A DNA stretch of 64,000 nucleotides, taken from NCBI GenBank assembly GCA_949130485.1, contig OX422187.1, forward strand, positions 7,886,205 through 7,950,204, given 5' to 3'. Numbering within the stretch: the stretch's first letter is position 1; each line of letters starts with the position of its first letter. The notes below the pieces were generated by a model. It did no database searches. It saw only the letters and a list, made by a program, of their open reading frames with translations, and had not been told where the DNA came from. Source of the stretch: Agelas oroides (Eukaryota; Porifera; Demospongiae; Agelasida; Agelasidae). Made by a program: the position numbers and the translations under genes. Shown in pieces: positions 9,993 to 20,600 of this stretch.

Positions 9993-11476
9993 CTCGACAC
10001 CTGCAACACTTGCTTCAACTCTCCCTTGCCTGGTCCACAAGACAGTCATACCACACAGGGATCAAGCGCTTCATTCGTTTCTGCAGGACACAACATGTCC
10101 GCCCGCTACCAGGTACTAGCCGCACAGCCACCTACTTTGCCACTGCACTGCATAAGCAAGGAATGCCCCCAGAAACCATACGCCTATACCTGTCGGCCGT
10201 TAGTGCACGTCACCAGGAGAACAGGTTTGCAGACCCTTGCAAAGACGATCCATTGCTCACACTGGTAAAGCATGGCATGACCAGGTCAAGCAAGCACCTT
10301 CCCGACCAACGCCAACCCATCACTTACACCATCCTCAGGTACCTCATCTGCCAACTCAAATCTGATCAGCACCTACGGAAGCCTGACCTTGCGATGCTGT
10401 CAGCAGCATTCTGCTTGGCATTCCACGGACTATTGCGGGTCAGTGAATACCGTATAGCGGGAAATTTTCGAATGGTGCAAATTTTCGTATATTTCGCATG
10501 AAGCCTGGCGATACGAAAATAGAAACTACGAAAATTTAACATGCAAAATTTTAGAAGCGTCAAATTTTGAACGGGCTCGTGGAAGCAGTGATGAAGCAAT
10601 GGCGTTGTACCAGTATTTCCAGCCTTCGGACGGCCTTCCAGATCCCAGTGGACCTCTGTCTGCATCCGTTAGCCCTGCGGCGATAAAAGATGGCAACGAG
10701 GCTGTGAGAAGTAGGACACGTGAAACGTGGCCTACAGCATCGCCTCTCATTACAGCCACAGCGAAAGGATCGACCCTGTTGCCATCCTCACGCTTGCATG
10801 GAAATTCCTAGCCAACAACAGCAGCCCAGATTTCCTTGTAGACGTGGTACGCTCTCACCATTGCCTCAACCAAAAACGACGACATCATGAGTGTGAACTG
10901 TGAAGCTAGCTAGGGGGCGTGGCAATGCACAGGCGCATACGAAAATAAAAATACGAAAATTTCTTCTGAAGGACTTACGGCCATTTATACAAAAAATTGC
11001 ACCTCCCAAAATTTCCCGCTATACGGTACACGGCGCCATCCGACAAAGCATTTATACCAAGACTACACACAACTCTCAGCGACATTCAGTGGCATTCCCA
11101 GCACTTTACCCTCTTTCTGAAGCGGTCTAAGACTGACCAGCAGGGCAAGGGCACCACGATCAACTTCTGCAAGCTCACCAAGTTGACCTGCCCTTACCAC
11201 AGCATGGCCACATACATTGCCCTAGCATCTTCTAAAGACCCCTACACAACACCCCTGTTTTGCTTTAGCAATGGTCGTCCACTCACCAGACTCAGGCTTC
11301 TCAAGCATCTCCGTCGCCAGCTCCAGCGAGCAGGCTATCACCCCCATCGGTATAACACACACAGCTTCAGAATCGGTGGTTCAACTTCAGCAGCAGAGGC
11401 TGGCTCACGTATCATCCATGTGGCTCAGCCAGCTGCAGTGCACATGGATTTACAGTCATATGGTTCATGCAGTTGA
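9993..11476 (+). pseudogene. Tyrosine recombinase of DIRS-type element, split by a MITE
   Basis: The SAM-like N-terminal domain runs from STRQSYHTGIKRFIRFC to IRLYLSAVSARHQ (10034-10220). The catalytic domain begins AFHGLLRVSEY (first Arg, about 10440). The MITE at 10450-11026 interrupts it; after that the frame resumes with SDKAFIPRL and continues to THSFRIGGSTSAAEAG (the His-x-x-Arg box, about 11358-11400). The remaining part with the nucleophile Tyr is not recognisable in this frame, which ends at 11474-11476, so the C-terminus is frameshifted or lost. Known for the family: integrates circular cDNA by site-specific recombination. Confidence 0.75.
10448..11028. mobile_element. TA-flanked MITE (10450-11026) in the recombinase
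   Basis: Inverted ends CCGTATAGCGGGAAATTTT face each other, flanked by TA on both sides (10448-10449, 11027-11028), as for Tc1/mariner-type insertion. Removing the MITE and one TA restores SEY-TAPS in the recombinase frame. Internal ACGAAAAT-rich repeats lie near both ends. Length is 577 bp; no transposase. Confidence 0.85.
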
Positions 11477-11904
11477 TGTTGCCTACTATATACTCACGAT
11501 TATGTATGATTGTCAGTTTGAAAGAATGATAATACAATTATATAATGTTATCATGCAGCCATATATTGGTTTCCTCTGGCTACATAGCCAAATATATATA
11601 TATATTTTGGGGAGGCTGATTGAAGGTTAATTGTACTGTGCAAGGCTCAACAGACCCTTGGTCCAACCTATATGCATTGGAACACCGCAACTATAAAGCA
11701 AAAAATTTTCATCAAGTCACATTACAAACTAAACTCAAACAGGAAAACGAGACATAAAACAAAGCTTAGTAACAAAAGCATGAAAGGGCTCGACACACTG
11801 ACAACAATTGGATGAAGTTAACGAAAGAAAATAGTATATAGCATGCATATTATCATATTCTACAAACCTAGTTCAAAAGACAAGAAAATCTGCAACTTCA
11901 TACT
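11477..11904. other. AT-rich non-coding spacer
   Basis: No gene. It contains a short (AT)n tract near 11589-11606 and forms the boundary between the retrotransposon and the 3' end of the minus-strand ROC-COR gene. The gene's 3' UTR must lie here. Confidence 0.5.
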
Positions 11905-12218
11905 CTACAAACCAAGAGCATCTTTAACCTGTTCAGCAAGATCTTTTTGTTCTACATCAACTAACAGTCTGATGAGATCTTTCCAGGTAGCGTCTGGTTT
12001 GTCTAACCAAAGTATAAACATCTCCCGGCAGCAGACAACTGGACCATTTCTCTTGTGAGCATGCTCTGCTTCAATGTTTGCAATCTTTCTTCCCTTTGGA
12101 TCAAGGTCCATCAGAAACCCAACCTCCATCCAGTCAGGTGCAATGGTCTTGATAATCTCCACCTTTTCTCCCTTAGTGTTCTTCAGCATTGTCAGCTGTG
12201 CCATGCTGGGCTTCTTGT
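11905..12218 (-). CDS. C-terminal death domain exon
   Basis: After an acceptor ending CCATAG, the exon encodes about 104 residues with the death-domain layout: an N-terminal helix, [24 protein letters not shown], a [11 protein letters not shown] segment (the usual W-x-x helix), [22 protein letters not shown] and a terminal ALGL before the TAG stop. It is the last exon. The cysteine pair before the W helix (VVCCREMF) is, as I recall, typical of sponge death domains. Role inferred: homotypic binding to other death-domain proteins. Confidence 0.75.
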
Positions 12219-12290
12219 CTATGGAATAATAGAACACAGGAACAAGTAAAAGTTAACACAACTACACAGTGTATGCATATTAATGTTTAA

Positions 12291-12334
<44 letters not shown>

Positions 12335-15300
12335 ATTTACATTAACTTTCATACCAGATGTGGTAATAACTCCATTAGGACTACATGTCATGGAGGATGG
12401 CTGTATTGCTGCACCAGAGATGTGTGTATGAAAAAACAAGGAAACAAAAACAAGTTTAGTCATATCACATAGAACGAGTGGTTAGAATGCCACTAATACA
12501 CAATGTAAAAACAAACACGTGTGTTGTGAGCTGCTCACCTGGAGTGTCACTGGAACGGAACCAGACCAGGTGCTCCTCTGTTAGGGTACTGCAGAACTTA
12601 GCAGGATTCAATGTGCAGGTCATCAGCATGCGAGTACTATCAACTACAGAAGCATGAGCTATGGCAGTGTCAGAAGTGCTATGTTCAAGGCAAAGAAAAG
12701 CGTCTCTAGGAACGTAGTGATTATAATGTAATGCACTAGATGCCTTGCGCAAACCTGCTAGTATTGTCTCACGAATTTGTGGACAAGCTTTTGAACAGAG
12801 AGCTCTAGGTGCCTTTTCTGGAAGCTGAATGCTGACCTGGAAGTGAGTTGAGAAAGAATCACTGAGGGTAACTGCCCCAGGAAGACCTCCAGGAACTTCA
12901 AACTGGATGGTGTTTCGGTCGACTTTTACAGGAGATCAGCTACTAGCATCAAAGAGCAGCTTCCACTTTGCTTGAGATAGAAGGTATGCTACAAGAGCGC
13001 AGAAGACTCCAAGCAGTGGACTGTGGGGAAAGTAGAACAGCAGAGAAGGAACACTGCTGCTAGGAGCAAAAGGAGTGGGCTCTTGTGTCACTCGCAAAAG
13101 ACAAGGCATCAGGTATTCCTCCTCAGTGATTTGAGACACAATGAGAAGCTTCTTGAAAAGCTCCAGCAACTCAACTGGACTAAAAAGACCTTGGACGTAA
13201 TGCCTTCCAAACTCATTCTCACTAAGCAATTCCAAGGTTACGATTCCCTGATCACGAAACTTTCTGAGCTTACCTGCAGCTGCTATGTGTTGACAAGCAC
13301 CTGTTTGCAACCTGTAGCTATACTCTACTAGTTCCGTGACCTTGTCCAGGAGCACCTGGGGGTCACAGAAGATGACATATGGAAGCACATCCTTGTAGTA
13401 AAAGAGAATGCTTAGGTTGTCAAGATACTTCAAGGATTCCTCAAATGACTCATCGGTGAAGTGAAACCTTCGAGCTACAGCTAAGCCTTCAGCTTTGCTA
13501 AGCACACCTCACCCTAGCTCCAGCATCAGCTTCTGAAGTGCAAGCTCAAGAGCATGCCATCGAAGAGGGATCTGCTTTGGTTTGACACGTGATCTCTCGA
13601 CTATCACTCTCCTTAATTCAGCTGCAACTTTCTTTTCATGCTGCCCAGGGATTTTAGCATTCACTGCAAAAATGAGCTCCTTCAACCATTTGTCACAATA
13701 GATGGCATTGTCTTGAACAGCAGGAGGGAACATTTTAAGAATTTTCTGATTTTTCTCCTCTCTAGTTTCTGGGCATTGGTCTTCCAGATCCTTGTGGGTG
13801 CCCACAAAGATCGGTGTGGAGCAGAGACCCTCCTGTGACTGAGATGCCTGAGACTGTATCACCCTCATGCACCTCATCAGAATTTGTTGATTGGTAAAAG
13901 GCGATCGACAAGAACCAACAAGCTTACCACGTTCGTCGTAAAACTCAATGAGTGGGTGGTCATCAAGACTCTCGTCAAGCTTAATCGTGAACATTGAGGC
14001 TGAAGTATCTCGCATGAACATGGGGAGGACCTCATGAAACTGAGGCTGCCCCCCAGTGTCGATGAGAGTGATTCGATCACGCTTGAAGGCCTTCCTTGCA
14101 CGGCGTCCATATGGTGACATCTCAATACGTCGAAGTAGCTCATCCTTAGCAGAGGAAGTGGATACTGAGGACAACTTTTTATGGCTAGTGGAAGCAGCAC
14201 TTGCACTCAGTTTGGAGGCAGTTTTCGGTTTGGAGGCGGTTTTTGGCTTGGAAGTTCCTACTGGAGTGTGTGTGGGTTTGGAGCTAATAGCTTTCTTGGC
14301 AGAGGAAGGTTTTTGTGGAAGCATTGTGGAAGTGTCTGCTACGGTCTGTGAAAGCTGATCACGAGTTACTCGAACCCATTTTCCACCTTCCTCTTCGATC
14401 TTGTCTACCCTAACAGGCCTGGTAGCACATGGTGTACTACAACGTTTCTCGGGTGGTTCCTCGTCCATCATCAGTGCGATCGTATGGGTCTTACCGGTTC
14501 CAGCAGCACCGAAGATGAGTGCCTTGATGTCTCTTACCTCCACGTATCCATGTGTCATTGCTTCATCAAACATCTCCTTGGATTTTTCACTCACTGTATG
14601 GTGAGAAAGTTATACCAACCTTAGAATTTATGTTACAGTGAATGATAGAGTTTTGTGTGGAGTGAGTGGATTATTGTATGATGAGCAGACATGGTTCTCT
14701 GTGACTGCACACAACATACGAAAAAGTCAAGAGCTGAGATGATATACTGGCAGACCAGAGTAAAATAGTGTGTCTTTTTGGTGGTAAAGGTGGGCTTAGG
14801 TAGAAACCTTCAATTATGTACTGAAACCTATGTTAAGTTACTGCAGGATATAAGGTTATCTGGATATTAAATTTCAAAAAGTTTTCCCAGGTGCTGTTAT
14901 CGGGAGAGAAACTTGTTATCAAAGGGTTCCTATGAATTGCATGTAAATATTTGGAGGACATATATCAGGGATGAAATACATCAGGGATGAAATTACAATA
15001 TCTGGATATGGGTACTAGTTTTGTAAACAGATATTATGATGATCTGGAGATATGTTTCAACCTAAGCACCATTCTAGCCTCATTCCCAGGCACGGGGTTC
15101 AACTTTTCATGATCATTTGACAAACCATCAGGACAGACATACAATGTAGACACACAAACCATCAGGACAGACATACAATGTAGACACACAAACCATCAGG
15201 ACAGACATACAATGTAGACACACAAACCATCAGGACAGACATACAATGTAGACACACAAACCATCAGGACAGACATACAATGTAGACACACAAACCATCA

Positions 15301-17567
15301 GGACAGACATACAATGTAGACACACAAACCATCAGGACAGACATACAATGTAGACACACAAACCATCAGGACAGACATACAATGTAGACACACAAACCAT
15401 CAGGACAGACATACAATGTAGACACACAAACCATCAGGACAGACATACAATGTAGACACACAAACCATCAGGACAGACATACAATGTAGACACACAAACC
15501 ATCAGGACAGACATACAATGTAGACACACAAACCATCAGGACAGACATACAATGTAGACACACAAACCATCAGGACAGACATACAATGCAGACACACAAA
15601 CCATCAGGACAGACATACAATGCAGACACACAAACCATCAGGACAGACATACAATGCAGACACACAAACCATCAGGACAGACATACAATGCAGACACACA
15701 AACCATCAGGACAGACATACAATGCAGACACACAAACCATCAGGACAGACATACAATGTAGACACACAAACCATCAGGACAGACATACAATGTAGACACA
15801 CAAACGTTTAATGTTCACGAGTTTGAGACAAAGCTTCACGCACATTATCTTATGGCAAATGTGAGTTAACAAGTATATATGTACACATGCATGTTCATCC
15901 CAATGGTCAAATAATGGTCATGACATTCAACCCAAGGCACTTTGTTTCTTCCGGGAAGGGGGTGGTGGTCTGAGGTGCCTACTGGTATACACATTGAACC
16001 CAGGCAGTCTCAGACAATGTATACCTTATTTCCAGTAGCTACACTGTATAAGTGAAGCCACATCTTGGTTCACAGAACTCAGCTCCCATATAAGGTCATT
16101 AGTGTACAGATATTCATACAAAACAAACACAGGTCTACTTGGCTATGTAAACAATAATCATCATGCTGTCTAGCCTCGTTCCCAGGCCCGAAGAGAAGGA
16201 GGAGAAAGGGCCTGGTTTCAGCCGTTCGCGCATGCCTTAATCGCGGTAGAATTCCACCGCCTCCGCATACTATTGATAAACTTCCGTACGCTCGTGACGC
16301 CTATATTGATACTAGAAAATGTAGAACATTGTGGGGGCGAGCCTGAGCAAGCAGCTACTATGGCTACACATGAATAAACTAAGCTTCACGCTGAAATCAT
16401 GACGTGAATCGCTGGCGTTTATGAGTGCCGTTTATGCACGACCCTTACCTGAAGCGATCTCAACCCCGCGTGTCATTTTGTACGGTCTGCGAGCAGCCTG
16501 CCGTTGATGCCTAGTCTCGCAGGCCAGACTCTCACACGGGGAGAGTCTGGCCCGTGAGACTAGTTGATGCCGGGTCGGTCCGTAGCTGCTGTGACAAACA
16601 AGAAGTAAGGTGCCGTGCGTGCTTCAACTTGAGCCGTCTCCGCTACAGTTGCCAACGCTGCACTCCGGCAGTAGCCCAGCATTGCCCTTCACCTATTGAC
16701 TAAGTGCACGAGGATGTTCAATTTTCGGAAAATATTTAAATGCGCATTTAAATTTTACGGTATATGGCCGCAAGCATAGATACATATACACACACTTCCG
16801 CAATGCAGTCCCGCTAGTGTGGGGCTCGCTCAGGCTCGCCCCAATTAAGTGTTAAACTGTCCGTAGATTTATCATAGCAGCATATGGCATGCAAAGAAAC
16901 TCACTCGATTGTACTCATCCAACGGCCGATTTGAAGCTATAAACGGAAGGTACGGGCTCCCGTAGAGTTGGCTGACGAGAAGAAGAGGCTACCTACCGGT
17001 AAAAACATCTTAAGAGGTAACTGGGGCTTCCATTGCGCTTCCGTCTGCCCTTTCTGCTAGCGATCTTCATTGATAAACAGCGCAAGGCTGTTAGCCAAAG
17101 CGCTGAGATAAAAGCTATTCAGGCTGGCTAGCTAGGCTGGTGAACAAGTTCAATAGCGACGTCATGCAATCGACCATGTGACTTTGAAGGCGTCATTAGC
17201 ACCCTCCCACTCATCAACACGTGCTTAAATCGGAGATAATTAAGCGCATGCGCGAACGGTTGAAACCAGGCCCTTTCTCCTCCTCCTCTTCGGGCCTGGC
17301 AACGAGGCTACATGCTGCCATACATACACATTCCACTGAACACATCATTATAATGAATGGTAACAGGTGATTATGGAACTTGGAAGAAGACTAATCACTA
17401 GTTCTGAAAACATTACAAGATCAAACCAGCTGATTCTCTCTGATGATTATATATGAAGCAACAAGAAACTACACTAGAATCACCAGAACTGGGCATGACA
17501 TTGTAACACACACAAACATGCACATACATGCACATACATACATCTTGTACAAAACCACACACGTATA

Positions 17568-17630
<63 letters not shown>

Positions 17631-20600
17631 CCTTGTTCCCAGGCCTACATACACACACACACATACCACTACACAAAAGTCCAAACACACAAACATACCC
17701 ATACAGACACAGAAAACAGATGAGGAAGGCAAATGACAGTGTACAGAACTATTAGTTGACCACTCCTCCACCTCATGAGCTCATTAGTGTACAGACATTC
17801 ATACACAACACATGTAAACCCAGTCACAAGCGGGTCTACCTAGTCATGTAAACAACAATCTTCATACACTGGTCAGTATCTTACCATACATACACACAAT
17901 ATGAGCACCAGGTATGCGTGTTAACCAAACTTCTGCCCCCGCGTCAGTTATACACTAAGTTTTAATTTCTGTATCAAACATGTCACATGATTCACATCCA
18001 TACCTCTGACATATTTGGTGGTGACCTCATCTGCCAGTTTGTCTAGCTCCATCTCCTGCAGTGCTGTAGCAACCTTCTTCCAAGAGGGAGTGGGGTGGTG
18101 TCTCACAAACTCATCAACCACATCTGCCATCCCACGCACACAAGACAATCGATATAGGGAAAGACCAAGTTGGTGACACAGGTCCTGCCAGCGATGCTCC
18201 ACCTCCTTCACCACCTCCATGAGGTTGTCAGTGGTGAGGGTGGGGTCTGCTGGGTGGGGAGACAACATGAGGGAGATACGATGTATATGTCCTAACTATT
18301 CAACAAAGACCAGCCATGGCTCTGTCTTACATTCACTTACTAACAGTCCACCAACCTACTAGGACTGGGAATCAACTGAGATTCTGTAATTGATTGTCAC
18401 CAGCTTCAAACCAGTTGATTAATAGAGTTCTGTTTGCTAGCAGCCGTATGTTTGAGCTGGCAACAAGCATGCCAAACGCATTGGGGAAAAATTACAATGT
18501 ACCATAATCAATTCACTATTGTCATATCATCTACAACCAGACGAATCATTTGTAATCAATACTCTTCTAAAATCCATTCTTACAATCAAACAATGTGTGG
18601 CAAGCATACACCTAAGGGGACAGTAGCTATGCATGTACACGTACTACACAAATATGCCTGTCAACAGACTTTTGGTCTTGAAAATCGGTCTACCTACCTG
18701 GAACCAGTTTTAATGGCATACACACATAGAAATTTGTCCTGGCATAGTTTTCTCTTTCTCATATTCAGTCAGGTGTTACTACAGATGTACTAGGAAGACC
18801 CTCCCCATGTGCTGTACATCCGTCACTCATGGGATAGCTGGTTCAGCTATGCTATGGAAAAGCACACCACCACTAAGGGCAACCTTATGGTCAGTGATTT
18901 ATGCATATGGTAATACTATGTACACACTAATCTGTGAGGATATATTAATAGTAATCACTTGAAACATAGACTGATGCTTGAAACAAAATTGTGGGAACTG
19001 TGGTATTTTCTTAACTACACCATCCGATGATAACAAGCCAGTGAGTACTAATATACATCCAATAGAATGTAAGCACTAATTTCAGCTAGTCAAGAACTAC
19101 ACATACCTTGCTGCAAGTATTGTTTTGTCAGTGCTAGTGCTCTCTCCTCTCCCTTCTGGTAAAGCACCCCGGCAAGTCTCTCCCAGGAGGCATCAGGGTC
19201 AGTGTTGACCCAGTAGTCTCCCAGTGCCAGACGCTTCTCCCTCTCAGTGGATGACTGTTGATTGATCTCCTGTTGCTTGGAGAGTGGGACATGAAGACCA
19301 AGTACACCACCCACCCCCTCCCAGCCCCCCACCTCTGCCATCACCTCTCTCACATTCTCCACAGTGAGAGTGGGGTCTGAGGGAGAGACACAAGCAGAAG
19401 GGGAGGACAATAAACAACACTGTGTTCATTAGTTACTCCACTCCATGCTAACTCAGCAGGTATACACTGTGTTCTGAATCCCTTCAAGAGGTACACTGAT
19501 AACATTATTGACAAACATTGTCACACAGTGGCACAGTTAACTCATCTTGAACAGTCACATGATGCTTAACCAATCAAATCACATCATGTGACTGTGTACT
19601 AAACTCATAGTTCAACATCAGTAAGCAAGAGTTGAGGGTACAGTATACAAATACAGATACTGCATAGTGTATTCACAGTGCTGTGTACATGTAGTGTTGG
19701 CTGCCGTCATTTTCTAAAGTGAGACAGCAGGAAAGGTCCTGGTCATACAGCTTAGCAGGTGGTGGTCTTTTAGGTGGAGGCAGACAATGTGCATTACTCC
19801 ACATTGTTTCTCATCCCCCCTACACAGAGAACTACATGCAGGTGGGCGACCCCGACAGTGAAGACTAATCACAATGACATCACTTCCTGTTGCAAATAAT
19901 GTACAATACACACACTATATTCACAATGTATATACAAAAACACTTCCTTTATCGTTTACAGTCAAACCTCCCATAACAGACCCTCCGAGAAGCGGACAAC
20001 CTCTCTACAGCGGATAAATGCTGTGTTATGGATTGAAATTACTATAGTACTAATACATAAGTAACCTCCGAGAGGTGGACGCTTCTTGAATCCGGACAGC
20101 GGACAAGATTCGAACTCCCAATGTGACTTTTCAATACAAAGTTGCCTCTAAATAACGGACACCCAGGAAACCACACCTATAAAATGTAGCACACCCACAC
20201 ATTTTGAGGACAATCAGGAATTTAACCAGATGTGATTATAGATAAACACATGCACGCATACACATGAATGCATGTAGACAGCTAAACTTCCATATTAAAC
20301 TTTCACACACAGTAAATAATACGTTGTTGTCAAGAAGTTTTTAAGATTTAGTCTAGATGTAGGGCCCATACAAGTCCAGATGCTGTTAAGGAGTTCGCCA
20401 ATTCCTTCATTTTATCTATGTAAGGCTTGGATTCATAAAGATGATGTATGCATGGGATTTCAAGTCCATTTAATTGATCATCTACCCATATATAATTATT
20501 AAAACATTATTTGAGGATTATACAATCGAACCTCCGAGATAGGGACAACCTCCGAACAAAGGACAAAAGACCCGTTCCCAAAGTGTCCTTTGTTCGGAGG

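Larger units (their letters stand above)
6100..11476 (+). mobile_element. Tyrosine-recombinase retrotransposon (DIRS/Ngaro type), degenerate and interrupted
   Basis: Order on the plus strand: gag zinc-knuckle remnant (6309-6432), reverse transcriptase (6436-7560), RNase H (9557-9985), tyrosine recombinase (9990-11440). No methyltransferase domain is visible between RNase H and recombinase. I found no clear split-direct or inverted terminal repeats, so the true ends are uncertain. The element is dead: a one-base insertion near 7372 shifts the RT frame, RNase H has a TAA at 9606-9608, the RNase H and recombinase frames differ, and the recombinase tail after about 11400 is scrambled. Three DNA elements are inserted: 7570-9546, its own passenger 8323-8902, and 10450-11026. 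Confidence 0.8.
16171..17310. mobile_element. Long-TIR MITE of the TAGYCTCG family (1,140 bp)
   Basis: Inverted ends of about 66 bp start TAGCCTCGTTCCCAGGCCCG and include GAAGGAGGAGAAAGGGCCTG. The flanks CATGCTGTC (left) and CATGCTGCC (right) are a 9-bp duplication with one mismatch. It sits in the intron between the third death-domain exon and the ROC exon, and carries two younger nested elements (16333-16843 and 16512-16562). Confidence 0.85.

Noticed and set aside
13499..13514. A 15-nt intron removing the first TGA
   Set aside because: GT and AG can be found at the right spacing, but 15 nt is too short for splicing; a nonsense change from CGA is simpler.
15586..15811. Open frames with repeated Thr/His/Gln/Arg
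   Set aside because: They are translations of the 34-bp minisatellite; three units make 102 bases so any stop-free register repeats endlessly.
17413..17771. Cys/Val-rich and Thr/His-rich frames on both strands
   Set aside because: They read through the CA microsatellite.
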